64,000 bases of DNA from Loxodes magnus (Eukaryota > Ciliophora > Karyorelictea > Loxodida > Loxodidae). The number at the start of each line of letters is the position of its first letter. Within the stretch, counting starts at the first letter, position 1. Made by a program: the position numbers and the translations under genes. The stretch covers positions 25,221 to 89,220 of the forward strand of contig CAMPDV010001796.1 in NCBI GenBank assembly GCA_946699065.1. The letters run 5' to 3'. Below the pieces are notes generated by a model. It was not told the origin of the DNA. It searched no databases and saw nothing but the letters and a program-made list of their open reading frames with translations. Positions 1 to 16,135 of this stretch are shown piece after piece.

Positions 1-3000
1 TAATCTTATCTCTCTTTCTCATTTTCTATTATTACTTTCAATTACCTAACTCAGACTCTTTTACTTGCTTTTCACTTCACTTTTCTCACAAATCTTATCT
101 CTCTTTCTCATTTTCTATTATTACTTTCAATTACCTAACTCAGACTCTTTTACTTGCTTTTCACTTCACTTTTCTCACAAATCTCATCTCTCTTTCTCAT
201 TTTCTATTATTACTTCAATTACCTAACTCAGACTCTTTTACTTGCTTTTCTACTTCACTTTTCTCACTAATCTTATCTCTCTTTCTCATTTTCTATTATT
301 ACTTCAATTACCTAACTCAGATTCTTTTACTTGCTTTTCTACTTCACTTTTCTCACAAATCTCATCTCTCTTTCTCATTTTCTATTATTACTTTCAATTA
401 CCTAACTCAGACTCTTTTACTTGCTTTTCTACTTCACTTTTCTCACAAATCTTATCTCTCTTTCTCATTTTCTATTATTACTTTCAATTACCTAACTCAG
501 ACTCTTTTACTTGCTTTTCTACTTCACTTTTCTCACTAATCTTATCTCTCTTTCTCATTTTCTATTATTACTTATAATTACCTAACTCAGACTCTTTTAC
601 TTGCTTTTCTACTTCACTTTTCTCACAAATCTCATCTCTCTTTCTCATTTTCTATTATTACTTTCAATTACCTAACTCAGACTCATTTACTTGCTTTTCT
701 ACTTCACTTTTCTCACAAATCTCATCTCTCATATTTTTACTTTCAATTACCTAACTCAGACTCTTTTACTTGCTTTTCTACTTCACTTTTCTCACAAATC
801 TCATCTCTCATATTTTTACTTTCAATTACCTAACTCAGACTCTTTTACTTGCTTTTCTACTTCACTTTTCTCACTAATCTTATCTCTCTTTCTCATTTTC
901 TATTATTACTTTCAATTACCTAACTCAGACTCTTTTACTTGCTTTTCTACTTCACTTTTCTTAGAAATCTTATCTCTCTTTCTCATTTTCTATTATTACT
1001 TTCAATTACCTAACTCAGACTCTTTTACTTGCTTTTCTACTTCACTTTTCTCACAAATCTCATCTCTCTTTCTCATTTTCTATTATTACTTTCAATTACC
1101 TAACTCAGACTCATTTACTTGCTTTTCTACTTCACTTTTCTCACAAATCTCATCTCTCATATTTTTACTTTCAATTACCTAACTCAGACTCTTTTACTTG
1201 CTTTTCTACTTCACTTTTCTCACTAATCTCATCTCTCTTTCTCATTTTCTATTATTACTTTCAATTACCTAACTCAGACTCTTTTACTTGCTTTTCTATT
1301 TCACTTTTCTCACAAATCTCATCTCTTTTTCTAATTTTCTATTATTACTTATAATTACCTAACTCAGACTCTTTTACTTGCTTTTCCACTTCACTTTTCT
1401 CACTAATCTTATCTCTCTTTCTCATTTTCTATTATTACTTTCAATTACCTAACTCAGACTCTTTTACTTGATTTTCATTTTCACTTTTCTCACAAATCTC
1501 ATCTCTTTCTCATTTTCTATTATTACTTTCAATTACCTAACTCAGACTCTTTTACTTGCTTTTCTACTTCACTTTTCTTAGAAATCTCATCTCTTTTTCT
1601 AATTTTCTATTATTACTTATAATTACCTAACTCAGACTCTTTTACTTGCTTTTCCACTTCACTTTTCTCACAAATCTCATCTCTCTTTCTCATTTTCTAT
1701 TATTACTTTCAATTACCTAACTCAGACTCTTTTACTTGCTTTTCTACTTCACTTTTCTCACAAATCTTATCTCTCTTTCTCATTTTCTATTATTACTTCA
1801 ATTACCTAACTCAGACTCTTTTACTTGCTTTTCTACTTCACTTTTCTCACTAATCTTATCTCTCTTTCTCATTTTCTATTATTACTTCAATTACCTAACT
1901 CAGACTCTTTTACTTGCTTTTCTACTTCACTTTTCTCACAAATCTCATCTCTCTTTCTCATTTTCTATTATTACTTTCAATTACCTAACTCAGACTCTTT
2001 TACTTGCTTTTCTATTTCACTTTTCTCACTAATCTTATCTCTCTTTCTCATTTTCTATTATTACTTCAATTACCTAACTCAGACTCTTTTACTTGCTTTT
2101 CTACTTCACTTTTCTCACTAATCTTATCTCTCTTTCTCATTTTCTATTATTACTTTCAATTACCTAACTCAGACTCTTTTACTTGATTTTCATTTTCACT
2201 TTTCTCACAAATCTCATCTCTTTCTCATTTTCTATTATTACTTTCAATTACCTAACTCAGACTCTTTTACTTGCTTTTCTACTTCACTTTTCTTAGAAAT
2301 CTCATCTCTTTTTCTAATTTTCTATTATTACTTATAATTACCTAACTCAGACTCTTTTACTTGCTTTTCACTTCATTTTCTCACAAATCTCATCTCTCTT
2401 TCTCATTTTCTATTATTACTTTCAATTACCTAACTCAGACTCTTTTACTTGCTTTTCTACTTCACTTTTCTCACAAATCTTATCTCTCTTTCTCATTTTC
2501 TATTATTACTTCAATTACCTAACTCAGACTCTTTTACTTGCTTTTCTACTTCACTTTTCTCACAAATCTTATCTCTCTTTCTCATTTTCTATTATTACTT
2601 CAATTACCTAACTCAGATTCTTTTACTTGCTTTTCTACTTCACTTTTCTCACAAATCTCATCTCTCTTTCTCATTTTCTATTATTACTTTCAATTACCTA
2701 ACTCAGACTCTTTTACTTGCTTTTCTACTTCACTTTTCTCACAAATCTTATCTCTCTTTCTCATTTTCTATTATTACTTCAATTACCTAACTCAGACTCT
2801 TTTACTTGCTTTTCTACTTCACTTTTCTCACTAATCTTATCTCTCTTTCTCATTTTCTATTATTACTTATAATTACCTAACTCAGACTCTTTTACTTGCT
2901 TTTCACTTCACTTTTCTCACAAATCTCATCTCTCTTTCTCATTTTCTATTATTACTTTCAATTACCTAACTCAGACTCTTTTACTTGCTTTTCTACTTCA

Positions 3001-6000
3001 CTTTTCTCACTAATCTTATCTCTCTTTCTCATTTTCTATTATTACTTCAATTACCTAACTCAGATTCTTTTACTTGCTTTTCTACTTCACTTTTCTCACA
3101 AATCTCATCTCTCTTTCTCATTTTCTATTATTACTTTCAATTGCCTGACTCAGACTCTTTTACTTGCTTTTCACTTCACTTTTCTCACAAATCTTATCTC
3201 TCTTTCTCATTTTCTATTATTACTTTCAATTACCTAACTCAGACTCTTTTACTTGCTTTTCACTTCACTTTTCTCACAAATCTCATCTCTCTTTCTCATT
3301 TTCTATTATTACTTTTAATTACCTAACTCAGACTCTTTTACTTGCTTTTCTACTTCACTTTTCTCACTAATCTTATCTCTCTTTCTCATTTTCTATTATT
3401 ACTTTCAATTACCTAACTCAGACTCTTTTACTTGCTTTTCCACTTCACTTTTCTCACAAATCTTATCTCTCTTTCTCATTTTCTATTATTACTTTCAATT
3501 GCCTGACTCAGACTCTTTTACTTGCTTTTCACTTCACTTTTCTCACAAATCTTATCTCTCTTTCTCATTTTCTATTATTACTTTCAATTACCTAACTCAG
3601 ACTCTTTTACTTGCTTTTCACTTCACTTTTCTCACAAATCTCATCTCTCTTTCTCATTTTCTATTATTACTTCAATTACCTAACTCAGACTCTTTTACTT
3701 GCTTTTCTACTTCACTTTTCTCACTAATCTTATCTCTCTTTCTCATTTTCTATTATTACTTCAATTACCTAACTCAGATTCTTTTACTTGCTTTTCTACT
3801 TCACTTTTCTCACAAATCTCATCTCTCTTTCTCATTTTCTATTATTACTTTCAATTACCTAACTCAGACTCTTTTACTTGCTTTTCTACTTCACTTTTCT
3901 CACAAATCTTATCTCTCTTTCTCATTTTCTATTATTACTTTCAATTACCTAACTCAGACTCTTTTACTTGCTTTTCTACTTCACTTTTCTCACTAATCTT
4001 ATCTCTCTTTCTCATTTTCTATTATTACTTATAATTACCTAACTCAGACTCTTTTACTTGCTTTTCACTTCACTTTTCTCACAAATCTCATCTCTCTTTC
4101 TCATTTTCTATTATTACTTCAATTACCTAACTCAGACTCTTTTACTTGCTTTTCTACTTCACTTTTCTCACAAATCTTATCTCTCTTTCTCATTTTCTAT
4201 TATTACTTTCAATTACCTAACTCAGATTCTTTTACTTGCTTTTCTACTTCACTTTTCTTAGAAATCTCATCTCTCTTTCTCATTTTCTATTATTACTTTC
4301 AATTACCTAACTCAGACTCTTTTACTTGCTTTTCACTTCACTTTTCTCACAAATCTCATCTCTCTTTCTCATTTTCTATTATTACTTTCAATTACCTGAC
4401 TCAGACTCTTTACTTGCTTTTCTACTTCACTTTTCTCACAAATCTTATCTCTCTTTCTCATTTTCTATTATTACTTTCAATTGCCTGACTCAGACTCTTT
4501 TACTTGCTTTTCACTTCACTTTTCTCACAAATCTTATCTCTCTTTCTCATTTTCTATTATTACTTTCAATTACCTAACTCAGACTCTTTTACTTGCTTTT
4601 CACTTCACTTTTCTCACAAATCTCATCTCTCTTTCTCATTTTCTATTATTACTTTTAATTACCTAACTCAGACTCTTTTACTTGCTTTTCTACTTCACTT
4701 TTCTCACTAATCTTATCTCTCTTTCTGATTTTCTATTATTACTTTCAATTACCTAACTCAGACTCTTTTACTTGCTTTTCCACTTCACTTTTCTCACAAA
4801 TCTTATCTCTCTTTCTCATTTTCTATTATTACTTTCAATTGCCTGACTCAGACTCTTTTACTTGCTTTTCACTTCACTTTTCTCACAAATCTTATCTCTC
4901 TTTCTCATTTTCTATTATTACTTTCAATTACCTAACTCAGACTCTTTTACTTGCTTTTCACTTCACTTTTCTCACAAATCTCATCTCTCTTTCTCATTTT
5001 CTATTATTACTTCAATTACCTAACTCAGACTCTTTTACTTGCTTTTCTACTTCACTTTTCTCACAAATCTTATCTCTCTTTCTCATTTTCTATTATTACT
5101 TTCAATTACCTAACTCAGATTCTTTTACTTGCTTTTCTACTTCACTTTTCTCACAAATCTCATCTCTCTTTCTCATTTTCTATTATTACTTTCAATTACC
5201 TAACTCAGACTCTTTTACTTGCTTTTCTACTTCACTTTTCTCACTAATCTTATCTCTCTTTCTCATTTTCTATTATTACTTTCAATTACCTAACTCAGAC
5301 TCTTTTACTTGCTTTTCTACTTCACTTTTCTCACAAATCTCATCTCTCTTTCTCATTTTCTATTATTACTTTCAATTACCTAACTCAGACTCTTTTACTT
5401 GCTTTTCTACTTCACTTTTCTTAGAAATCTCATCTCTCTTTCTCATTTTCTATTATTACTTTCAATTACCTAACTCAGACTCTTTTACTTGCTTTTCTAC
5501 TTCACTTTTCTTAGAAATCTCATCTCTCTTTCTCATTTTCTATTATTACTTTCAATTACCTAACTCAGACTCTTTTACTTGCTTTTCTACTTCACTTTTC
5601 TTAGAAATCTCATCTCTCTTTCTCATTTTCTATTATTACTTTCAATTACCTGACTCAGACTCTTTTACTTGCTTTTCTACTTCACTTTTCTCACAAATCT
5701 CATCTCTCTTTCTCATTTTCTATTATTACTTTCAATTACCTAACTCAGATTCTTTTACTTGCTTTTCTACTTCACTTTTCTCACTAATCTTATCTCTCTT
5801 TCTCATTTTCTATTATTACTTTCAATTACCTAACTCAGACTCTTTTACTTGCTTTTCTACTTCACTTTTCTCACAAATCTCATCTCTCTTTCTCATTTTC
5901 TATTATTACTTTCAATTACCTAACTCAGACTCTTTTACTTGCTTTTCTACTTCACTTTTCTCACAAATCTTATCTCTCTTTCTCATTTTCTATTATTACT

Positions 6001-7461
6001 TTCAATTACCTAACTCAGACTCTTTTACTTGCTTTTCTACTTCACTTTTCTCACTAATCTTATCTCTCTTTCTCATTTTCTATTATTACTTATAATTACC
6101 TAACTCAGACTCTTTTACTTGCTTTTCACTTCACTTTTCTCACAAATCTCATCTCTCTTTCTCATTTTCTATTATTACTTCAATTACCTAACTCAGACTC
6201 TTTTACTTGCTTTTCTACTTCACTTTTCTTAGAAATCTCATCTCTCTTTCTCATTTTCTATTATTACTTTCAATTACCTAACTCAGACTCTTTTACTTGC
6301 TTTTCTACTTCACTTTTCTTAGAAATCTCATCTCTCTTTCTCATTTTCTATTATTACTTTCAATTACCTAACTCAGACTCTTTTACTTGCTTTTCTACTT
6401 CACTTTTCTCACTAATCTTATCTCTCTTTCTCATTTTCTATTATTACTTCAATTACCTAACTCAGATTCTTTTACTTGCTTTTCTACTTCACTTTTCTCA
6501 CAAATCTCATCTCTCTTTCTCATTTTCTATTATTACTTTCAATTGCCTGACTCAGACTCTTTTACTTGCTTTTCACTTCACTTTTCTCACAAATCTTATC
6601 TCTCTTTCTCATTTTCTATTATTACTTTCAATTACCTAACTCAGACTCTTTTACTTGCTTTTCACTTCACTTTTCTCACAAATCTCATCTCTCTTTCTCA
6701 TTTTCTATTATTACTTTTAATTACCTAACTCAGACTCTTTTACTTGCTTTTCTACTTCACTTTTCTCACTAATCTTATCTCTCTTTCTGATTTTCTATTA
6801 TTACTTTCAATTACCTAACTCAGACTCTTTTACTTGCTTTTCCACTTCACTTTTCTCACAAATCTTATCTCTCTTTCTCATTTTCTATTATTACTTTCAA
6901 TTGCCTGACTCAGACTCTTTTACTTGCTTTTCACTTCACTTTTCTCACAAATCTTATCTCTCTTTCTCATTTTCTATTATTACTTTCAATTACCTAACTC
7001 AGACTCTTTTACTTGCTTTTCACTTCACTTTTCTCACAAATCTCATCTCTCTTTCTCATTTTCTATTATTACTTTCAATTACCTGACTCAGACTCTTTTA
7101 CTTGCTTTTCTACTTCACTTTTCTTAGAAATCTCATCTCTCTTTCTCATTTTCTATTATTACTTTCAATTACCTGACTCAGACTCTTTTACTTGCTTTTC
7201 TACTTCACTTTTCTCACAAATCTCATCTCTCTTTCTCATTTTCTATTATTACTTTCAATTACCTAACTCAGACTCTTTTACTTGCTTTTCTATTTCACTT
7301 TTCTCACAAATCTTATCTCTCTTTCTCATTTTCTATTATTACTTTCAATTACCTAACTCAGACTCTTTTACTTGCTTTTCTACTTCACTTTTCTCACAAA
7401 TCTCATCTCTCTTTCTCATTTTCTATTATTACTTTCAATTACCTAACTCAGACTCTTTTAC

Positions 7462-9960
7462 TTGCTTTTCTACTTCACTTTTCTCACAAATCTCATCTCT
7501 CTTTCTCATTTTCTATTATTACTTCAATTACCTAACTCAGACTCTTTTACTTGCTTTTCCACTTCACTTTTCTCACTAATCTCATCTCTCTTTCTCATTT
7601 TCTATTATTACTTTCAATTGCCTGACTCAGACTCTTTTACTTGCTTTTCACTTCACTTTTCTCACAAATCTCATCTCTCTTTCTTATTTTCTATTATTAC
7701 TTCAATTACCTAACTCAGACTCATTTACTTGCTTTTCCACTTCACTTTTCTTAGAAATCTCATCTCTCTTTCTCATTTTCTATTATTACTTTCAATTACC
7801 TAACTCAGACTCTTTTACTTGCTTTTCACTTCACTTTTCTCACAAATCTCATCTCTCTTTCTCATTTTCTATTATTACTTTCAATTACCTGACTCAGACT
7901 CTTTACTTGCTTTTCTACTTCACTTTTCTCACAAATCTCATCTCTCTTTCTCATTTTCTATTATTACTTTCAATTACCTAACTCAGACTCTTTTACTTGC
8001 TTTTCACTTCACTTTTCTCACAAATCTCATCTCTCTTTCTCATTTTCTATTATTACTTTCAATTACCTGACTCAGACTCTTTACTTGCTTTTCTACTTCA
8101 CTTTTCTCACAAATCTTATCTCTCTTTCTCATTTTCTATTATTACTTTCAATTACCTAACTCAGACTCTTTTACTTGCTTTTCTACTTCACTTTTCTCAC
8201 AAATCTCATCTCTCTTTCTCATTTTCTATTATTAATTTCAATTACCTAACTCAGACTCTTTTACTTGCTTTTCTATTTCACTTTTCTCACAAATCTCATC
8301 TCTCTTTCTCATTTTCTATTATTACTTTCAATTACCTAACTCAGACTCTTTTACTTGCTTTTCTACTTCACTTTTCTCACAAATCTCATCTCTCATAATT
8401 TTACTTTCAATTACCTAACTCAGACTCTTTTACTTGCTTTTCTACTTCACTTTTCTCACTAATCTTATCTCTCTTTCTCATTTTCTATTATTACTTTCAA
8501 TTTCCTGACTCAGACTCTTTTACTTGCTTTTCTACTTCACTTTTCTCACAAATCTCATCTCTCTTTCTCATTTTCTATTATTACTTTCAATTACCTAACT
8601 CAGACTCTTTTACTTGCTTTTCTATTTCACTTTTCTCACAAATCTCATCTCTCATATTTTTACTTTCAATTACCTAACTCAGACTCTTTTACTTGCTTTT
8701 CTACTTCACTTTTCTCACAAATCTCATCTCTCTTTCTCATTTTCTATTATTACTTTCAATTACCTAACTCAGACTCTTTTACTTGCTTTTCTACTTTACT
8801 TTTCTCACAAATCTCATCTCTCTTTCTCATTTTCTATTATTACTTCAATTACCTAACTCAGACTCTTTTACTTGCTTTTCCACTTCACTTTTCTCACTAA
8901 TCTCATCTCTCTTTCTCATTTTCTATTATTACTTTCAATTGCCTGACTCAGACTCTTTTACTTGCTTTTCACTTCACTTTTCTCACAAATCTCATCTCTC
9001 TTTCTTATTTTCTATTATTACTTCAATTACCTAACTCAGACTCATTTACTTGCTTTTCCACTTCACTTTTCTTAGAAATCTCATCTCTCTTTCTCATTTT
9101 CTATTATTACTTTCAATTACCTAACTCAGACTCTTTTACTTGCTTTTCACTTCACTTTTCTCACAAATCTCATCTCTCTTTCTCATTTTCTATTATTACT
9201 TTCAATTACCTGACTCAGACTCTTTACTTGCTTTTCTACTTCACTTTTCTCACAAATCTCATCTCTCTTTCTCATTTTCTATTATTACTTTCAATTACCT
9301 AACTCAGACTCTTTTACTTGCTTTTCTACTTCACTTTTCTCACAAATCTTATCTCTCTTTCTCATTTTCTATTATTACTTTCAATTACCTAACTCAGATT
9401 CTTTTACTTGCTTTTCTACTTCACTTTTCTTAGAAATCTCATCTCTCTTTCTCATTTTCTATTATTACTTTCAATTACCTAACTCAGACTCTTTTACTTG
9501 CTTTTCACTTCACTTTTCTCACAAATCTCATCTCTCTTTCTCATTTTCTATTATTACTTTCAATTACCTGACTCAGACTCTTTACTTGCTTTTCTACTTC
9601 ACTTTTCTCACAAATCTTATCTCTCTTTCTCATTTTCTATTATTACTTTCAATTACCTAACTCAGACTCTTTTACTTGCTTTTCTACTTCACTTTTCTCA
9701 CAAATCTCATCTCTCTTTCTCATTTTCTATTATTAATTTCAATTACCTAACTCAGACTCTTTTACTTGCTTTTCTATTTCACTTTTCTCACAAATCTCAT
9801 CTCTCTTTCTCATTTTCTATTATTACTTTCAATTACCTAACTCAGACTCTTTTACTTGCTTTTCTACTTCACTTTTCTCACAAATCTCATCTCTCATAAT
9901 TTTACTTTCAATTACCTAACTCAGACTCTTTTACTTGCTTTTCTACTTCACTTTTCTCAC
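7462..9960. repeat. Tandem higher-order satellite duplication with a two-unit shift
   Basis: The variant order at 7462-8450 recurs at 8783-9960. The offset is 1321 bp at the left end and 1501 bp further right, so the second copy has gained 180 bp, exactly two 90-bp units. Both copies carry a rare 79-bp-class unit reading CTCATAATTTTAC (near 8394 and 9895) where other short units read CTCATATTTTTAC. Confidence 0.75.
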
Positions 9961-12341
9961 TAATCTTATCTCTCTTTCTCATTTTCTATTATTACTTTCA
10001 ATTTCCTGACTCAGACTCTTTTACTTGCTTTTCTACTTCACTTTTCTCACAAATCTCATCTCTCTTTCTCATTTTCTATTATTACTTTCAATTACCTAAC
10101 TCAGACTCATTTACTTGCTTTTCTACTTCACTTTTCTCACAAATCTCATCTCTCATATTTTTACTTTCAATTACCTAACTCAGACTCTTTTACTTGCTTT
10201 TCTACTTCACTTTTCTCACTAATCTTATCTCTCTTTCTCATTTTCTATTATTACTTTCAATTACCTAACTCAGACTCTTTTACTTGCTTTTCTATTTCAC
10301 TTTTCTCACAAATCTTATCTCTCTTTCTCATTTTCTATTATTACTTTCAATTACCTAACTCAGACTCTTTTACTTGCTTTTCTACTTCACTTTTCTCACA
10401 AATCTCATCTCTCTTTCTCATTTTCTATTATTACTTTCAATTACCTAACTCAGACTCTTTTACTTGCTTTTCCACTTCACTTTTCTCACAAATCTCATCT
10501 CTCTTTCTCATTTTCTATTATTACTTTCAATTACCTAACTCAGACTCTTTTACTTGCTTTTCTACTTCACTTTTCTCACAAATCTCATCTCTCTTTCTCA
10601 TTTTCTATTATTACTTTCAATTACCTAACTCAGACTCTTTTACTTGCTTTTCTACTTCACTTTTCTCACTAATCTTATCTCTCTTTCTCATTTTCTATTA
10701 TTACTTTCAATTACCTAACTCAGACTCTTTTACTTGCTTTTCACTTCACTTTTCTCACAAATCTCATCTCTCTTTCTCATTTTCTATTATTACTTTCAAT
10801 TACCTGACTCAGACTCTTTTACTTGCTTTTCTACTTCACTTTTCTTAGAAATCTCATCTCTCTTTCTCATTTTCTATTATTACTTTCAATTACCTAACTC
10901 AGACTCTTTTACTTGCTTTTCTACTTCACTTTTCTCACAAATCTCATCTCTCTTTCTCATTTTCTATTATTACTTTCAATTACCTAACTCAGATTCTTTT
11001 ACTTGCTTTTCTACTTCACTTTTCTTAGAAATCTCATCTCTCTTTCTCATTTTCTATTATTACTTTCAATTACCTAACTCAGACTCTTTTACTTGCTTTT
11101 CTACTTCACTTTTCTCACAAATCTCATCTCTCTTTCTCATTTTCTATTATTACTTTCAATTACCTAACTCAGACTCTTTTACTTGCTTTTCCACTTCACT
11201 TTTCTCACAAATCTCATCTCTCTTTCTCATTTTCTATTATTACTTTCAATTACCTAACTCAGACTCTTTTACTTGCTTTTCTACTTCACTTTTCTCACAA
11301 ATCTCATCTCTCTTTCTCATTTTCTATTATTACTTTCAATTACCTAACTCAGACTCTTTTACTTGCTTTTCTACTTCACTTTTCTCACAAATCTCATCTC
11401 TCTTTCTCATTTTCTATTATTACTTTCAATTACCTAACTCAGACTCTTTTACTTGCTTTTCCACTTCACTTTTCTCACAAATCTCATCTCTCTTTCTCAT
11501 TTTCTATTATTACTTTCAATTACCTAACTCAGACTCTTTTACTTGCTTTTCTACTTCACTTTTCTCACAAATCTCATCTCTCTTTCTCATTTTCTATTAT
11601 TACTTTCAATTACCTAACTCAGACTCTTTTACTTGCTTTTCTACTTCACTTTTCTCACAAATCTCATCTCTCTTTCTCATTTTCTATTATTACTTTCAAT
11701 TACCTAACTCAGACTCATTTACTTGCTTTTCTACTTCACTTTTCTCACAAATCTCATCTCTCATATTTTTACTTTCAATTACCTAACTCAGACTCTTTTA
11801 CTTGCTTTTCTACTTCACTTTTCTCACTAATCTTATCTCTCTTTCTCATTTTCTATTATTACTTTCAATTACCTAACTCAGACTCTTTTACTTGCTTTTC
11901 TATTTCACTTTTCTCACAAATCTTATCTCTCTTTCTCATTTTCTATTATTACTTTCAATTACCTAACTCAGACTCTTTTACTTGCTTTTCTACTTCACTT
12001 TTCTCACAAATCTCATCTCTCTTTCTCATTTTCTATTATTACTTTCAATTACCTAACTCAGACTCTTTTACTTGCTTTTCCACTTCACTTTTCTCACAAA
12101 TCTCATCTCTCTTTCTCATTTTCTATTATTACTTTCAATTACCTAACTCAGACTCTTTTACTTGCTTTTCTACTTCACTTTTCTCACAAATCTCATCTCT
12201 CTTTCTCATTTTCTATTATTACTTTCAATTACCTAACTCAGACTCTTTTACTTGCTTTTCTACTTCACTTTTCTCACTAATCTTATCTCTCTTTCTCATT
12301 TTCTATTATTACTTTCAATTACCTAACTCAGACTCTTTTAC

Positions 12342-14567
12342 TTGCTTTTCACTTCACTTTTCTCACAAATCTCATCTCTCTTTCTCATTTTCTATTATTA
12401 CTTTCAATTACCTGACTCAGACTCTTTTACTTGCTTTTCTACTTCACTTTTCTTAGAAATCTCATCTCTCTTTCTCATTTTCTATTATTACTTTCAATTA
12501 CCTAACTCAGACTCTTTTACTTGCTTTTCTACTTCACTTTTCTCACAAATCTCATCTCTCTTTCTCATTTTCTATTATTACTTTCAATTACCTAACTCAG
12601 ACTCTTTTACTTGCTTTTCTACTTCACTTTTCTAACTAATCTTATCTCTCTTTCTCATTTTCTATTATTACTTTCAATTACCTAACTCAGACTCTTTTAC
12701 TTGCTTTTCTACTTCACTTTTCTCACAAATCTCATCTCTCTTTCTCATTTTCTATTATTACTTTCAATTACCTAACTCAGACTCTTTTACTTGCTTTTCC
12801 ACTTCACTTTTCTCACAAATCTCATCTCTCTTTCTCATTTTCTATTATTACTTTCAATTACCTAACTCAGACTCTTTTACTTGCTTTTCTACTTCACTTT
12901 TCTCACAAATCTCATCTCTCTTTCTCATTTTCTATTATTACTTTCAATTACCTAACTCAGACTCTTTTACTTGCTTTTCTACTTCACTTTTCTCACAAAT
13001 CTCATCTCTCTTTCTCATTTTCTATTATTACTTTCAATTACCTAACTCAGACTCTTTTACTTGCTTTTCTATTTCACTTTTCTCACAAATCTCATCTCTC
13101 TTTCTCATTTTCTATTATTACTTTCAATTACCTAACTCAGACTCTTTTACTTGCTTTTCTACTTCACTTTTCTCACAAATCTCATCTCTCATATTTTTAC
13201 TTTCAATTACCTAACTCAGACTCTTTTACTTGTTTTATACTTCACTTTTCTCACTAATCTTATCTCTCTTTCTCATTTTCTATTATTACTTTCAATTTCC
13301 TGACTCAGACTCTTTTACTTGCTTTTCTACTTCACTTTTCTCACAAATCTCATCTCTCTTTCTCATTTTCTATTATTACTTTCAATTACCTAACTCAGAC
13401 TCATTTACTTGCTTTTCTACTTCACTTTTCTCACAAATCTCATCTCTCATATTTTTACTTTCAATTACCTAACTCAGACTCTTTTACTTGCTTTTCTACT
13501 TCACTTTTCTCACTAATCTTATCTCTCTTTCTCATTTTCTATTATTACTTTCAATTACCTAACTCAGACTCTTTTACTTGCTTTTCTATTTCACTTTTCT
13601 CACAAATCTTATCTCTCTTTCTCATTTTCTATTATTACTTTCAATTACCTAACTCAGACTCTTTTACTTGCTTTTCTACTTCACTTTTCTCACAAATCTC
13701 ATCTCTCTTTCTCATTTTCTATTATTACTTTCAATTACCTAACTCAGACTCTTTTACTTGCTTTTCTACTTCACTTTTCTCACAAATCTCATCTCTCTTT
13801 CTCATTTTCTATTATTACTTTCAATTGCCTGACTCAGACTCTTTTACTTGCTTTTCACTTCACTTTTCTCACAAATCTCATCTCTCTTTCTCATTTTCTA
13901 TTATTACTTCAATTACCTAACTCAGACTCATTTACTTGCTTTTCTACTTCACTTTTCTCACAAATCTCATCTCTCATATTTTTGCTTTCAATTATCTAAC
14001 TCAGACTCTTTTACTTGCTTTTCCACTTCACTTTTCTCACAAATCTCATCTCTCTTTCTCATTTTCTATTATTACTTTCAATTACCTAACTCAGACTCAT
14101 TTACTTGCTTTTCTACTTCACTTTTCTCACAAATCTCATCTCTCTTTCTCATTTTCTATTATTACTTTCAATTGCCTGACTCAGACTCTTTTACTTGCTT
14201 TTCCACTTCACTTTTCTCACTAATCTTATCTCTCTTTCTCATTTTCTATTATTACTTCAATTACCTAACTCAGACTCTTTTACTTGCTTTTCTACTTCAC
14301 TTTTCTCACAAATCTCATCTCTCTTTCTCATTTTCTATTATTACTTTCAATTACCTGACTCAGACTCTTTTACTTGCTTTTCTACTTCACTTTTCTCACA
14401 AATCTCATCTCTCTTTCTCATTTTCTATTATTACTTTCAATTACCTAACTCAGACTCATTTACTTGCTTTTCTACTTCACTTTTCTCACAAATCTCATCT
14501 CTCATATTTTTACTTTCAATTACCTAACTCAGACTCTTTTACTTGCTTTTCTACTTCACTTTTCTAA
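12342..14567. repeat. Higher-order satellite duplication, copy 1
   Basis: This block of the satellite recurs at about 16136-18362, shifted by close to 3.79 kb. The order of unit variants matches closely. A rare marker is shared: a unit with ATATTTTTGCTTTC followed by AATTATCTAAC occurs near 13977 and again near 17772. Part of the same variant order also starts at 10734. The duplication is recent, because single-base variants of individual units are preserved in order. Confidence 0.8.
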
Positions 14568-16135
14568 CTAATCTTATCTCTCTTTCTCATTTTCTATTAT
14601 TACTTTCAATTGCCTGACTCAGACTCTTTTACTTGCTTTTCACTTCACTTTTCTCACAAATCTTATCTCTCTTTCTCATTTTCTATTATTACTTTCAATT
14701 ACCTAACTCAGACTCTTTTACTTGCTTTTCACTTCACTTTTCTCACAAATCTCATCTCTCTTTCTCATTTTCTATTATTACTTCAATTACCTAACTCAGA
14801 CTCTTTTACTTGCTTTTCTACTTCACTTTTCTCACTAATCTTATCTCTCTTTCTCATTTTCTATTATTACTTCAATTACCTAACTCAGATTCTTTTACTT
14901 GCTTTTCTACTTCACTTTTCTCACAAATCTCATCTCTCTTTCTCATTTTCTATTATTACTTTCAATTACCTGACTCAGACTCTTTTACTTGCTTTTCTAC
15001 TTCACTTTTCTCACAAATCTTATCTCTCTTTCTCATTTTCTATTATTACTTTCAATTACCTAACTCAGACTCTTTTACTTGCTTTTCTACTTCACTTTTC
15101 TCACTAATCTTATCTCTCTTTCTCATTTTCTATTATTACTTATAATTACCTAACTCAGACTCTTTTACTTGCTTTTCACTTCACTTTTCTCACAAATCTC
15201 ATCTCTCTTTCTCATTTTCTATTATTACTTTCAATTACCTAACTCAGACTCTTTTACTTGCTTTTCTACTTCACTTTTCTCACAAATCTTATCTCTCATA
15301 TTTTTACTTTCAATTACCTAACTCAGACTCTTTTACTTGCTTTTCTACTTCACTTTTCTCACTAATCTTATCTCTCTTTCTCATTTTCTATTATTACTTT
15401 CAATTTCCTGACTCAGACTCTTTTACTTGCTTTTCTACTTCACTTTTCTCACAAATCTCATCTCTCTTTCTCATTTTCTATTATTACTTTCAATTACCTA
15501 ACTCAGACTCATTTACTTGCTTTTCTACTTCACTTTTCTCACAAATCTCATCTCTCATATTTTTACTTTCAATTACCTAACTCAGACTCTTTTACTTGCT
15601 TTTCTACTTCACTTTTCTCACTAATCTTATCTCTCTTTCTCATTTTCTATTATTACTTTCAATTACCTAACTCAGACTCTTTTACTTGCTTTTCTATTTC
15701 ACTTTTCTCACAAATCTTATCTCTCTTTCTCATTTTCTATTATTACTTTCAATTACCTAACTCAGACTCTTTTACTTGCTTTTCTACTTCACTTTTCTCA
15801 CAAATCTCATCTCTCTTTCTCATTTTCTATTATTACTTTCAATTACCTAACTCAGACTCTTTTACTTGCTTTTCCACTTCACTTTTCTCACAAATCTCAT
15901 CTCTCTTTCTCATTTTCTATTATTACTTTCAATTACCTAACTCAGACTCTTTTACTTGCTTTTCTACTTCACTTTTCTCACAAATCTCATCTCTCTTTCT
16001 CATTTTCTATTATTACTTTCAATTACCTAACTCAGACTCTTTTACTTGCTTTTCTACTTCACTTTTCTCACTAATCTTATCTCTCTTTCTCATTTTCTAT
16101 TATTACTTTCAATTACCTAACTCAGACTCTTTTAC